Below, one piece after another: positions 40,329-51,399 of a stretch of DNA of 64,000 nucleotides. Every line of letters starts with the position of its first letter. Position 1 is the stretch's first letter. Where the stretch lies: NCBI GenBank assembly GCA_903908065.1, contig CAIVQO010000033.1:1-64000 (forward strand). The letters are read 5' to 3'. The DNA comes from an uncultured beta proteobacterium. GTDB taxonomy: Bacteria; Pseudomonadota; Gammaproteobacteria; Burkholderiales; Rhodocyclaceae. The notes under the pieces were generated by a model that saw only the letters and a list, made by a program, of their open reading frames with translations, searched no databases and had not been told where the DNA came from. The translations under genes and the position numbers were made by a program.

Positions 40329-41081
40329 TCAAAGGTTCAGCAGCAGCTCGTGCTCTTCGGGCAGCGGCCCGAAACCTCGGGCTTCATAGTGGTCGAAGAT
40401 GGCGGCCACCACGCGCTCCGGTTCGTCGATCACCTGCAGCAGGTCGATATCTTCCGGGTTGATCATGCCCTCGGCGATCAGGCGGTCACGGAACCAGTCG
40501 AGCAGGCCGCTCCAGAACTGGCTGCCGACCAGGATCAGCGGGATGCGCGGCGTCTTGCCGGTCTGGATCAGGGTCAGGGCCTCCAGCAGTTCGTCCAGCG
40601 TGCCGAACCCGCCTGGCATTACCACATAGGCGGCGGCGACCTTGACGAACATGTACTTGCGCGCAAAGAAATGTCGGAAGCTCTGCGAGATGTCCTGGTA
40701 GTGGTTGGCCTTCTGTTCGTGCGGCAGCTGGATGTTGAGACCGATCGACAGGCTCTTGCCCTCGAAAGCGCCCTTGTTGGCAGCCTCCATGACGCCAGGG
40801 CCGCCGCCGGAGACCACCGCAAAACCGGCGTCCGAAAGCAGGCGCGCGATCTTTTCGGTCTGCTGGTAGTAGGGCGAATCCGGCATCACGCGCGCGCTGC
40901 CGAAGATCGACACCGCCGGGCGCACGGTGGACAGTCGCTCAGTCGCCTCGACGAACTCTGCCATAATGCCGAACACCCGCCAGGCCTCGCGCGCACTGGT
41001 GGCGGGCGGGGTTGGCGCGGCAACGTCGGCGCCGCGCACGCCCTTCGCGCTGGCCTTCGGCAGTTTGTCCTTTTCATTCAT
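40329..41081 (-). CDS. LOG family protein (cytokinin riboside monophosphate phosphoribohydrolase-like)
   Basis: A 250-aa Rossmann-fold LOG protein; characterised members cleave nucleoside 5'-monophosphates to base and ribose phosphate. The two signatures are GGGPGVMEAANKGAFEGKSLSIG near residue 93 and MPGGFGTLDELLEALTLIQTGK near 157. The ATG at 41081 is chosen (MNEKDKLPKAS), with GGGAG upstream on the minus strand. The N-terminal about 50 residues are extra relative to short LOG proteins. It is divergent from polA with only 14 nt between start codons. Confidence 0.9.
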   Translation of the reverse strand: MNEKDKLPKASAKGVRGADVAAPTPPATSAREAWRVFGIMAEFVEATERLSTVRPAVSIFGSARVMPDSPYYQQTEKIARLLSDAGFAVVSGGGPGVMEAANKGAFEGKSLSIGLNIQLPHEQKANHYQDISQSFRHFFARKYMFVKVAAAYVVMPGGFGTLDELLEALTLIQTGKTPRIPLILVGSQFWSGLLDWFRDRLIAEGMINPEDIDLLQVIDEPERVVAAIFDHYEARGFGPLPEEHELLLNL

Positions 41082-41095
41082 TGCGCATAGCTCCC

Positions 41096-43828
41096 ATGCC
41101 CACGCTGCTGCTCGTCGACGGCTCGTCCTACCTCTACCGCGCCTTCCACGCGCTGCCCGATTTGCGTACTTCGGGTGGGCAGCCGACCGGGGCGATCCGC
41201 GGCGTGCTGTCGATGCTGCGCGTGCTCGAAACCGACTATAAGGCAGATTTTCGCGCCGTGGTGTTCGACGCCAAGGGCAAGACCTTCCGCGACGACTGGT
41301 ACCCGGATTACAAGGCGCACCGCCCGCCGATGCCGGATGACCTGGTGGCACAGATCGAGCCGCTGCATGAGTGCATCCGTGCCGCCGGCTGGCCGCTGCT
41401 GATGGAATCCGGCGTCGAGGCCGACGACGTGATCGGAACCCTGGCGCGGCAGGCCGGCAATGCCGGCATCGACTGCGTGATTTCCACCGGCGACAAGGAC
41501 CTGGCGCAACTGGTGAACCAGCACGTCACGCTGGTAAACACCATGAACGGCGAAACCCTTGACATCGCCGGCGTGAAGGCCAAGTTCGGCGTACCGCCGG
41601 AACGCATCGTCGATTACCTGGCGCTGATTGGCGACAGCGTGGACAACGTGCCCGGCGTGGCGAAGGTCGGGCCGAAGACGGCGGTGAAGTGGCTGGATGC
41701 CTGGGGCTCGCTGGATGCCATCGTCGCCCATGCCGGCGAGATTGGCGGCGCGGTGGGCGAAAACCTGAGGAAGCACCTCGACTTCCTGCCGCTCGGCGTC
41801 AGGCTGGTGACGGTGGCCTGCGAGTTGCCGCTGCCGGTGGCGATCCATGACCTGGCGCCGCAGGCGCCGGATACGGCGAAACTCGAAGAACTCTACGCGC
41901 GGCTCGAATTCAAGGGCTGGCTGCGCGAATTGAAGGGCGAGGCGCCGGCACCGGCCGCGAGGCAGAAAGTCGCCGCAGCGCCAGCGCCGACTCTTGAGCC
42001 ACCGACCGGCGTCGAGCCCGACCGCAGCGGCTACCAGTGCATCCTCGATGCAGCCGGCTTGCATGACTGGCTGGTGCGCCTCGATGCCGCAGCGCTGGTG
42101 TCGCTCGACACCGAAACCACCGACCTCGATCCGCTACAGGCGCGGCTGGTAGGCATCTCCTTCGCCATCGAAGGCGGTCAGGCGGCCTATCTGCCGCTCG
42201 GCCATCATTACGCCGGCGCACCGCAGCAGTTGCCGCTGGCGGAAACACTGGAGAAACTCCGGCCCTGGCTGGAGTCGCCGCACCACGGCAAGCTCGGCCA
42301 GCACCTCAAGTACGACCGCCATGTCTTCGCCAACCATGGCGTGCAATTGCGCGGCATCGTCGAGGACACGCTACTGCAATCCTACGTGCTGGAATCCGAC
42401 AAGGCGCACGACCTTGGCGCCCTGGCGCTGCACCACTGCGGCTTGTCCACCATCAGTTACGACGCCGTCACCGGCAAAGGCGCCAACCGCATTTCCTTCG
42501 CCCAGGTCGACGTGGTTCGGGCCGCCGAGTATTCCGCCGAGGATGCCGATGTCACGCTGCGCGTGCATCAGGTGCTGCGCCCGCAGCTCGCCGCAGCCCC
42601 CGAACTGGAAGCGCTGTACCATGACCTCGAGTTGCCGGTGGCCGAGGTGCTGTTCCGTATGGAACGCAATGGCGTACTGATCGATGCCGATGCACTGGCG
42701 CGCCAGAGCGAGGAACTCGGGCGCAAGATCCTGGCCATCGAGGCCGAGGCCCAGCAACTCGCCGGGCAGCCCTTCAACCTCGCCTCGCCGAAGCAGCTGG
42801 CCGAGATCCTGTTCAACCAGCAGGGCCTGCCGGTGGTGAAGAAGACGCCCTCGGGCGCACCCTCGACCGACGAGGAAGTGCTGGAGAAGCTGGCCGAGGA
42901 CTACCCGCTGCCGAAGAAGATCCTCGAACACCGCAGCTTCGCCAAGCTGAAGAACACCTACACCGACAAGCTGCCGAAGATGATCAACCCGGCCACCGGC
43001 CGAGTGCACACCAGCTTCGGCCAGGCCACGGCAGTCACCGGGCGACTGGCCTCGACCGACCCCAACCTGCAGAACATTCCGATCCGCACTGCCGAGGGCC
43101 GCCGCATCCGCTCGGCCTTCATCGCGCCGGACGATTGCCGTATCGTCAGCGCCGACTATTCGCAGATCGAGCTGCGCATCATGGCGCACCTGTCCGACGA
43201 CCCGCGCCTGCTGGAAGCCTTCGCCCAAGGCGAGGACGTGCACCGCGCCACCGCCGGCGAGGTCTTCGGCCTGACGCCGATCGAGGTGACGAGCGAACAG
43301 CGGCGCGCGGCGAAGGCGATCAACTTCGGTTTGATCTACGGCATGAGCGCCTTCGGCCTAGCCAAGCAGATCGGCGTCGACCGGACAGCGGCGCAGGCCT
43401 ACATGGACCGCTACTTCGCGCGCTACCCCGGCGTCGCCCGCTACATGGAAGAAACCCGAGCCGTGGCGCGCGAAAAGGGCTACGTCGAAACCGTGTTCGG
43501 CCGTCGCCTGTGGCTGCCCGAGATACGTTCCAGCAACGCCGGGCGCCGCCAGGGTGCGGAACGCGCGGCGATCAACGCGCCGATGCAGGGCACCGCTGCC
43601 GACCTGATCAAGCGCGCCATGCTGGCGGTGCAGGGCTGGCTCGACAACCAAGGACTGAAGTCGCTTCTGATGCTGCAGGTGCATGACGAACTGGTGCTGG
43701 AAGTCCCTGTCGGCGAACTGGACCTGCTGCGCGAAGCGCTGCCGAAGCTGATGGGCGGCGTGGCGCAGCTCAAGGTGCCGCTGCTGGTCGAAGTCGGCGT
43801 TGGCGCAAACTGGGACGCGGCGCACTGA
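41096..43828 (+). CDS. polA: DNA polymerase I
   Basis: A 910-aa repair and Okazaki-fragment polymerase. The start is the ATG at 41096 (MPTLLLVDGSSYLYRAFHALPDL); the track's upstream start lies in the LOG gene. The 5'-3' exonuclease domain covers about 1-290. After an Ala/Pro linker, the 3'-5' proofreading domain keeps its metal ligands (SLDTETTDLD near 335, KYDRHVF, YSAEDADVTLR near 478), so proofreading should be active. Polymerase motifs A, B and C: SADYSQIELRIMAHLSDD near 684, RRAAKAINFGLIYGMS and LQVHDELVLEVP near 862. No clear Shine-Dalgarno precedes the start. Confidence 0.97.
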   Translation: MPTLLLVDGSSYLYRAFHALPDLRTSGGQPTGAIRGVLSMLRVLETDYKADFRAVVFDAKGKTFRDDWYPDYKAHRPPMPDDLVAQIEPLHECIRAAGWPLLMESGVEADDVIGTLARQAGNAGIDCVISTGDKDLAQLVNQHVTLVNTMNGETLDIAGVKAKFGVPPERIVDYLALIGDSVDNVPGVAKVGPKTAVKWLDAWGSLDAIVAHAGEIGGAVGENLRKHLDFLPLGVRLVTVACELPLPVAIHDLAPQAPDTAKLEELYARLEFKGWLRELKGEAPAPAARQKVAAAPAPTLEPPTGVEPDRSGYQCILDAAGLHDWLVRLDAAALVSLDTETTDLDPLQARLVGISFAIEGGQAAYLPLGHHYAGAPQQLPLAETLEKLRPWLESPHHGKLGQHLKYDRHVFANHGVQLRGIVEDTLLQSYVLESDKAHDLGALALHHCGLSTISYDAVTGKGANRISFAQVDVVRAAEYSAEDADVTLRVHQVLRPQLAAAPELEALYHDLELPVAEVLFRMERNGVLIDADALARQSEELGRKILAIEAEAQQLAGQPFNLASPKQLAEILFNQQGLPVVKKTPSGAPSTDEEVLEKLAEDYPLPKKILEHRSFAKLKNTYTDKLPKMINPATGRVHTSFGQATAVTGRLASTDPNLQNIPIRTAEGRRIRSAFIAPDDCRIVSADYSQIELRIMAHLSDDPRLLEAFAQGEDVHRATAGEVFGLTPIEVTSEQRRAAKAINFGLIYGMSAFGLAKQIGVDRTAAQAYMDRYFARYPGVARYMEETRAVAREKGYVETVFGRRLWLPEIRSSNAGRRQGAERAAINAPMQGTAADLIKRAMLAVQGWLDNQGLKSLLMLQVHDELVLEVPVGELDLLREALPKLMGGVAQLKVPLLVEVGVGANWDAAH

Positions 43829-43893
43829 AGCCGACGCCGGTTTCTTGCCCTAAGTCACTGTATACTGTCGGGTTTTCCTGACCGGATCGCTTC

Positions 43894-45630
<1,737 letters not shown>

Positions 45631-45636
<6 letters not shown>

Positions 45637-45707
45637 AGATTCTTCACACCGAAGCCTGGGGCTTTTTCGAGGAGCCTTCGCCGTGAAAATTCTTCACACC
45701 GAAGCCT
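45631..45707 (+). repeat. 50-bp tandem duplication of a gene start, creating a coupled 17-codon mini-ORF
   Basis: CCGTGAARATTCTTCACACC...GAAGCCT occurs at 45631-45657 and again at 45681-45707 with 26 of 27 bases identical. Copy 1 begins at the GTGA that ends msbA and encodes MKILHTEAWGFFEEPSP; its stop (45684-45686) lies in the GTGA that starts the real glycosyltransferase in copy 2. The resemblance extends upstream over the TTCG...CG leader. The mini-ORF is probably a duplication relic, possibly kept for translational coupling. Confidence 0.85.
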
Positions 45708-46768
45708 CCTGTGGCTGGGGCGGCCAGGAGATTCGCATCCTGGAAGAGTCCAGCGGCCTGATCGGTCGCAGCCACGCGGTGAGCGTCGCCTGCCCGGCCC
45801 ACGCGCGCATGGCCACCGAGGCGGCACGCTTTGGCGTGGCGGTAACGCCGTTGCCGATCGAGTTCAAGACCGTCGCCGGCTTCCTTGCGCTACGCCGGCA
45901 TCTGGCCGACGCCAAGCCCGACGTGGTGAATACCCACAGCTCGGCCGATTCCTGGCTGGTGGCGCTGGCCTGCGCCACACTGCCCTCGCCGCCGGCCATC
46001 GTGCGCACCCGCCACATCTCGGCGCCGGTATCGGCCAACTTTGCCAACCGCTGGCTCTACCGCCAGGCGGCGCGCGTGGCAACCACTGGCGAAAGCCTGC
46101 GTCGGCACCTGATGGAGACGCTCGGGCTCGATCCGGCGCAGGTTGTATCGGTGCCGACCGGCATCGATACGCAACGCTTCGCTCCCGCTGACAAGGCGGC
46201 GGCCAAAGTGGCCGTGGGCCTCGACCCGCAACATCGGCACCTGGGCATCGTCGCCACGCTGCGCAGTTGGAAGGGCCACCTGTTCCTGCTCGAGGCTTTC
46301 GCGCAATTGGCACGACCCGACCTGCGCCTGGTCATCGTCGGCGAAGGACCGATGCGCGGCCCGATCGACGAGAAAGTTGCCGCGCTCGGCCTTGGCGAGC
46401 ACGTCATCCTCGCCGGCCAGCGCACCGATCCGGAACGCTGGTTGCAGGCGCTCGACATCTTCTGCCTGCCCTCCTACGCCAACGAGGGCGTGCCGCAGGC
46501 GATACTGCAGGCCATGCTGTGCGCCCTGCCCATCGTCACCACGCCGGTCGGCGCCATCCTCGAAGCGGTGGTCGATCAACGCAGTGCGCTGGTGGCCGCG
46601 CCCAAGGATGCCAACGCCCTGGCAACGGCAATTGGCTGCCTGCTCGACGACCCCGCGCTCGCTGCCGCCCTCGGCGCCGAAGCGCGCCGTGTCGCCAGCG
46701 CCGACTTTTCGAAGGAGGCCATGCTCGATCGCATGGAATCCCTCTTCCGCCAGGCCACATCGACATGA
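45683..46768 (+). CDS. Glycosyltransferase family 4 (WGGQE-type N-terminus)
   Basis: A 361-aa GT-B glycosyltransferase, probably acting on a lipid-linked LPS core or O-antigen intermediate at the cytoplasmic face. The N-terminus MKILHTEASCGWGGQEIRILEES is typical of a betaproteobacterial core/O-antigen transferase group. The acceptor domain has TRHISAPV. The donor domain has GIVATLRSWKGHLFLLEAFAQL, LVIVGEGPMRGPI and LDIFCLPSYANEGVPQAILQAMLCALPIVTTPVGAI. The start is the GTG at 45683, since the upstream near-copy is out of frame. An iterated decamer is at 46698 (SADFS). Confidence 0.88.
   Translation: MKILHTEASCGWGGQEIRILEESSGLIGRSHAVSVACPAHARMATEAARFGVAVTPLPIEFKTVAGFLALRRHLADAKPDVVNTHSSADSWLVALACATLPSPPAIVRTRHISAPVSANFANRWLYRQAARVATTGESLRRHLMETLGLDPAQVVSVPTGIDTQRFAPADKAAAKVAVGLDPQHRHLGIVATLRSWKGHLFLLEAFAQLARPDLRLVIVGEGPMRGPIDEKVAALGLGEHVILAGQRTDPERWLQALDIFCLPSYANEGVPQAILQAMLCALPIVTTPVGAILEAVVDQRSALVAAPKDANALATAIGCLLDDPALAAALGAEARRVASADFSKEAMLDRMESLFRQATST
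46698..46707 (+). repeat. Iterated decamer GCGCCGACTT, copy 6
   Basis: Exact copy near the 3' end of the first GT4 gene; codons read SADF. Flank CCA-GCGCCGACTT-TT matches the extended consensus. Confidence 0.7.
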
Positions 46769-47484
46769 GCAAACCCCTCGACTGGACCACGGTCTCCGAC
46801 GACCCCAACAACCGCGAGGCCAAGGCCGCCGTGCGCGCCTGGCTGAAAACCGCGCAGACGGTGCATACCGACAACGACCTGCTCGGGCACATCGAGTCCC
46901 TGGTGTGCGGCAAGCGGGTGCTCGATATCGGCGTCGTTTCGCATAGCGCGCGCTACTTCGACCTGCCCGACTGGCGCCACGGCCGCATCCACAAGGCCGC
47001 CGCGTATTGCGTCGGCATCGATATCCTCGAACCGCTGGTGGCCGAACTCAACGGCCGCGGCTTCAACGTGCGCTGCGTCGACGCCACCTCCGAGGCCGAC
47101 CTGGGCGAACGCTTCGACGTGGTATTTATTGGCGACGTGGTCGAGCATGTCGACAATGCGGTGTTGCTGCTGAAGTTCGCCGCCCGCCACCTGGCGCCGG
47201 GCGGACGCCTGTTCGTCACCACGCCGAACCCCTTTTCACGCAAGTTCTTCCGCCAGTTCAAGCGCGACGGCGTGATGGTGGTAAACCTCGATCACATCGC
47301 CTGGATTACGCCTACCCTCGCCATGGAACTGGCGCGCCGAGCCGGCATCGCGCTCGCCGCCTACCACCTGGTGAAGCGCTTCTCGCCGTCTGCGCTGTTG
47401 CTCAAACGCCTGATCGGCTGGCGCCTCGAGCCGGTGGAGTTTTCCTTCCCGGACTACCTGTATGAGTTCGTCCTCCGCGACTGA
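46765..47484 (+). CDS. Class I SAM-dependent methyltransferase in glycan locus
   Basis: A 239-aa methyltransferase-fold protein. Motif I is KRVLDIGVVSHSARYF, an unusual variant (GVVSHS instead of GxGxG); FDVVFIGDVVEHVDNAVLLLKFAARHLAPGGRLFVTTPNPFSRKFF follows. The ATG at 46765 overlaps the preceding stop (ATGA). A sugar or lipid intermediate is the likely substrate given the context, but this is inference. Its last 23 nt overlap the next gene. Confidence 0.85.
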   Translation: MSKPLDWTTVSDDPNNREAKAAVRAWLKTAQTVHTDNDLLGHIESLVCGKRVLDIGVVSHSARYFDLPDWRHGRIHKAAAYCVGIDILEPLVAELNGRGFNVRCVDATSEADLGERFDVVFIGDVVEHVDNAVLLLKFAARHLAPGGRLFVTTPNPFSRKFFRQFKRDGVMVVNLDHIAWITPTLAMELARRAGIALAAYHLVKRFSPSALLLKRLIGWRLEPVEFSFPDYLYEFVLRD

Positions 47485-48496
47485 GGGCGAGCTGCCCGAA
47501 GCGCGCGACATCCTCTACATCAATGTCTCGCGCATTGGCGACACCCTGCTGGTGACGCCCGCCGTGCGCGCCGTCGCGGCACGCTGGCCGCAGGCGCGCA
47601 TCACCTTGCTGGCGCATCCGAAGCGCGAGGAGGTGGTGCGCAATCTGCCCTTCGTGCATCACACCGGAAGTATCGAAAAGGGACGTGCGCGCCTGATGGG
47701 CCGATTGCCTGGCAAGCCCTTCGACCTCGCCTTCGTCTGCAACTTCGATGCGCCGTTGATCGGGTATGCGTTGCGCGTGGCGCAGCGTGTGGTGGCCTTT
47801 CGCCAGCCCGACGAGGCCCTCAATCGCCGCCTCTACCGCGCCGTCGAACACCCGGCGCTGCAAACCACCCACGCCGTCGACATCCAGCTGATGCTGCCGG
47901 CCGCAGTCGGCATCGCGCCCGCCGGCAAGGCGCTGGCCTATGCGGTCAGCGAGGCTGAATCGCGCTGGGCTCAGGACTTTCTCGTGCGTCACGCGGCCGA
48001 CACCAGCCATCCGCTGATCGGCCTGCAGGTAGCGAGCTTCCCGACCAAGGCCTACCGCGACTGGCCGCCCGGACATTTCAGCGTGCTATGCCGTCGCATC
48101 CTGGAACGCTGGCCGACGGCACACTTCCTGATCTTCGGTGGCGAACTGGAAAAGGATCGCACCGAGGCGCTGGCGCGGGAACTCGGCGCCGCGGCGACGC
48201 TGTGCGCCGGCAAGCTTTCGCTGCGCGAAACGGCGGCCCTGATGAACCGCGTCGATCTCTACGTCGGCGTCGACACCGGGCCGACCCACCTGATGGGCGC
48301 GCTGCACCGCCCGATGGTGGCGCTCTACCACGGCTATTCGCCGAGCCGCGTGCTGGCGCCGCTCGATCACCCCTGCCTGTGGGCCATCGACCATCCTCTG
48401 GCCGACCGCTGCACGCCCGAAGCCGACATGGCCGACATCAGCGTCGACCGCGTCTGGGAAGCGGTGCAACAGGCACTCGCGGCAAGGTCGCAATGA
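47462..48496 (+). CDS. Glycosyltransferase family 9 (heptosyltransferase-like)
   Basis: A 344-aa GT9 protein. The N-terminal DILYINVSRIGDTLLVTPAVRAVAARWPQARITLLAHPKREEVV and C-terminal DLYVGVDTGPTHLMGALHRPMVALYHGYSPSRVLAPLDHP are GT9 patterns; the donor domain has GLQVASFPTKAYRDWPPGHFSVLCRRIL. Heptose or another sugar transfer to LPS inner core is inferred. It starts inside the previous gene and overlaps the next by 4 nt. Confidence 0.88.
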   Translation: MSSSSATEGELPEARDILYINVSRIGDTLLVTPAVRAVAARWPQARITLLAHPKREEVVRNLPFVHHTGSIEKGRARLMGRLPGKPFDLAFVCNFDAPLIGYALRVAQRVVAFRQPDEALNRRLYRAVEHPALQTTHAVDIQLMLPAAVGIAPAGKALAYAVSEAESRWAQDFLVRHAADTSHPLIGLQVASFPTKAYRDWPPGHFSVLCRRILERWPTAHFLIFGGELEKDRTEALARELGAAATLCAGKLSLRETAALMNRVDLYVGVDTGPTHLMGALHRPMVALYHGYSPSRVLAPLDHPCLWAIDHPLADRCTPEADMADISVDRVWEAVQQALAARSQ

Positions 48497-49563
48497 AGTT
48501 CGCCCTGTTTACCACCAACCTCGCCGGTGGCGGCGCCGAGAAGGCGCTCGCAAAGATTGCCGCCGGGCTGGCGGCGCGTGGCCATGAGGTCGATTTCTTC
48601 GTCTGCGAGGATGCCGGAGCTTACCCGCCGCCGCCGGGCTGTCGCTTCAGCGCGCTGTCCGCGCGGGCCGGCCACGGCTGGCTGGGGAAGCGGCGTCTGG
48701 CGTGGAAGCTGAAACGGACGCTGGCAGCGAACCCGCCCGACCTGCTGGTGTCGACCCTGCCTTTCGCCGATGAGGTCGCCGCGCTGGCGCGCCTGCCGCG
48801 CCATGCCTGCCGCATCGCTAACACGCTTTCGGCCGAGATCGCACGCCTGCCTGCCGCCAAGGCGACGCGGCGCGAAGCACGCTACCGAAACCTATACGCC
48901 GGGCGGCCCTTAGTCGCCGTGTCACGCGGCGTGGCCGATGACCTGGTTGCAAACTTCTGCATCGATGCGAAACGCATCCGCACGATAGCCAATCCCTTCG
49001 ACGTCGCCCCGATCCGCGCGCTGGCGGCCGAACCCTGCCCGGCGCGGCCCACCGAGCCCTACCTGCTGCATGTCGGCCGCTTCGCCGCGCAGAAGCGGCA
49101 CGACCTGCTGCTCGAGGCCTTTGCCCGGCTCGACGGTAGGCAAAGACTGGTACTGCTGACCCCGCCCGACCTCGCGCTGGCGGCGCTGATCGCCCGCCGC
49201 GGACTGGAACGCCGTGTCAACGTCGCCGACTTCCAGGCCAACCCCTACCCTTGGATGGCGGGCGCAGAGCTGCTGGTGCTCTGCTCGGACCACGAAGGCC
49301 TGCCCAACGTGCTGATCGAGGCGCTGGCCTGTGGCACGCGGGTAGTCAGCACCGACTGCCCCAGTGGGCCGCGCGAAATTCTCGTCGGGGACCTGGCGCG
49401 CGGGCTGGTGCCCTGCGGCGATGCCGCGGCACTGGCCGACGCAATACAGGCCGCGTTGGCGTCGCCGCGCCCGAACGCAGGCTCCGTGGCGGCGGCGCTG
49501 GCACCCTACGAATCGGCGACGGCGCTCGATGCCTGGGAAGCGCTGGCGCGGGAGATCGCCTGA
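48493..49563 (+). CDS. Glycosyltransferase family 4
   Basis: A 356-aa GT-B enzyme. The N-terminus FALFTTNLAGGGAEKALAKIAAGLAARGHEVDFFVCE is the acceptor-side Rossmann start. The donor side has EPYLLHVGRFAAQKRHDLLLEAFARL, VNVADFQANPYPWMAGAELLVLCSDHEGLPNVLIEALACGTRVVSTDCPSGPREIL with the E-x7-E motif. The product resembles PelF/WbbX-type transferases generally, but sugar specificity is unreadable. ATGA overlap upstream and TGATG overlap downstream. Confidence 0.88.
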   Translation: MKFALFTTNLAGGGAEKALAKIAAGLAARGHEVDFFVCEDAGAYPPPPGCRFSALSARAGHGWLGKRRLAWKLKRTLAANPPDLLVSTLPFADEVAALARLPRHACRIANTLSAEIARLPAAKATRREARYRNLYAGRPLVAVSRGVADDLVANFCIDAKRIRTIANPFDVAPIRALAAEPCPARPTEPYLLHVGRFAAQKRHDLLLEAFARLDGRQRLVLLTPPDLALAALIARRGLERRVNVADFQANPYPWMAGAELLVLCSDHEGLPNVLIEALACGTRVVSTDCPSGPREILVGDLARGLVPCGDAAALADAIQAALASPRPNAGSVAAALAPYESATALDAWEALAREIA

Positions 49564-51398
49564 TGTGCGGCATCCTGCTTGCCGTCGGAGAGTGTTTTCG
49601 CGCCGATTTCGACGCCGCTCTGGCGAGCTTGCGCACGCGCGGACCCGACGCGCGCGAGGTACTGGCCCATGGCGACGCGCTGCTCGGCCATGCCCGCCTG
49701 GCGGTGATCGACATCGCCGGCGGGCGCCAACCGATGCTCACGCCCGACGGCCGCCTGGCGATGGTCTACAACGGCGAGATCTATAACTTCGCCGCCCTGC
49801 GCCGCGAACTCGAAGCCGCCGGCCACGCCTTCGCCACCCGCTCGGACAGCGAGGTGCTGCTCGCCGGCTACCGGCACTGGGGCGAGGCGGTGCTGGACAA
49901 GCTTGATGGCATGTTCGCCTTCGCCATCCACGATCTCGCCGACGGCAGCGTATTCCTCGCCCGCGACCGCGTCGGCATCAAGCCCTTGTTCTGGGGAGAA
50001 CATGCCGGCGGACTGGTGGCCGCCTCGACGCTGGCGCCATTTTTCGCGCTCGGTTCCTTCCCGAAAAAGCTCGACGCCGAAGGCCTGCGCGACTACCTTG
50101 CGTTCCAGACGCCACTCGCGCCCCGCACACTGGTGCGCGACATCCATGCCCTGCCGCCGGGCGCCTGCCTCAGGTGGAGGGGCGGGGCGGCGGCCACGGC
50201 GCGCCAATGGTGGACCATCCCCGACGCCTGCGAAGCCGCGCCTGATCCGGACGCGCTGGCAGCGGAAACCGACATCCTGCTGGCGCAGGCAGTCAAGGAC
50301 CAGCTGGTGGCCGACGTGCCGCTGGGTGCCTTCCTTTCCGGCGGCATCGATTCCAGCCTCGTCGTGCATTACATGGCGCAGGCCGGAGCCAAGCCGATCC
50401 GGACCTTCAGCGTGCGCTTCGCCGAGGCCGGTTTCGACGAGAGCCCGGCGGCCCGCGCCGTGGCCGAAAAATATGCCACCGAGCACCACGTGCTGGATGC
50501 GCCCCAGCTCGATGCCGCGACCCTCGCGGCGGCGCTGGCCGACCTCGACCAGCCGCTGGCCGACCCGGCCTACGTTCCTACCTGGGCCTTGTCGCGCCTG
50601 ACGCGGCAGCATGTCACCGTGGCGCTGTCGGGCGACGGCGGCGACGAATTGTTCGGTGGCTATCCGCGCTTCCTCGACACTGCCGACCGGCATCCCGACA
50701 GCGTGACCAAGCGCAGCCTACGCGCCCTCATCGCACACGGCCTGGCCCCGGCCGGACTGACACGCCGCGCGCTGGCCGGTGCCGATCTGCTGCTCTACCG
50801 CCGCCTCGAACTCGGCGACTATCCGGGCAGCCGCAAGGATCTGCGCCGCTATCTCGCGCCGGAGGTTGCGCGCGCGGCCAGACCCGATGCCACGCTGGAA
50901 GGTTGGCGCGAACTCGCCGCGCGCCACGGCAACTACGACCGTGGTGCCCTGCTGCGCGCCGACCTGTGGACCTATCTCTCGGAAAACTGCCTGCCCAAGA
51001 CCGACCGCGCCAGCATGGGCCACGGCCTCGAAGTGCGGGTGCCGCTGCTGGCCAACGCGATCCAGGACCGCATGCTGAGGCTACCCGCGAGTGCGCATTT
51101 CGATGCGGGCGGCGGCAAGGCCATCCTGCGCGCACTGGCGCGGCGGCACCTGCCGGATGCTGTGTGGAACCGCGAAAAGCATGGCTTCTCCGTGCCGCTG
51201 CGCGCCAACTTCGCCGGCGCCTGGCGCGACTGGGGTGATTCCCAGGTCGCGGCGGCTAAAATGCGCGCACCCTGGCTCGATGCCGGCGCCATCGCGAGGC
51301 TTTGGCAGGAGGCTAGGCGCGGTGAAGGCAATCCGCGCCTGGCGTATACCTTTGCCGTGCTGCTGGCCTGGCTGGAAACCCATCCGCTGGACGACTGA
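49563..51398 (+). CDS. AsnB-like glutamine-dependent amidotransferase in glycan locus
   Basis: A 611-aa asparagine-synthetase-type enzyme. The class II glutaminase domain begins with the nucleophile Cys2 (MCGILLAVGE) and contains LGHARLAVIDIAGGRQPM and YNGEIYNF. The synthetase domain has the PP-loop FLSGGIDSSLV near residue 259 and VALSGDGGDELFGGYPRF. Paralogues inside O-antigen and exopolysaccharide clusters often amidate uronic acids or amino-sugar carboxylates rather than make asparagine; that role is inferred from location. The start ATG overlaps the previous stop by one base. Confidence 0.9.
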   Translation: MCGILLAVGECFRADFDAALASLRTRGPDAREVLAHGDALLGHARLAVIDIAGGRQPMLTPDGRLAMVYNGEIYNFAALRRELEAAGHAFATRSDSEVLLAGYRHWGEAVLDKLDGMFAFAIHDLADGSVFLARDRVGIKPLFWGEHAGGLVAASTLAPFFALGSFPKKLDAEGLRDYLAFQTPLAPRTLVRDIHALPPGACLRWRGGAAATARQWWTIPDACEAAPDPDALAAETDILLAQAVKDQLVADVPLGAFLSGGIDSSLVVHYMAQAGAKPIRTFSVRFAEAGFDESPAARAVAEKYATEHHVLDAPQLDAATLAAALADLDQPLADPAYVPTWALSRLTRQHVTVALSGDGGDELFGGYPRFLDTADRHPDSVTKRSLRALIAHGLAPAGLTRRALAGADLLLYRRLELGDYPGSRKDLRRYLAPEVARAARPDATLEGWRELAARHGNYDRGALLRADLWTYLSENCLPKTDRASMGHGLEVRVPLLANAIQDRMLRLPASAHFDAGGGKAILRALARRHLPDAVWNREKHGFSVPLRANFAGAWRDWGDSQVAAAKMRAPWLDAGAIARLWQEARRGEGNPRLAYTFAVLLAWLETHPLDD

Positions 51399-51399
51399 C

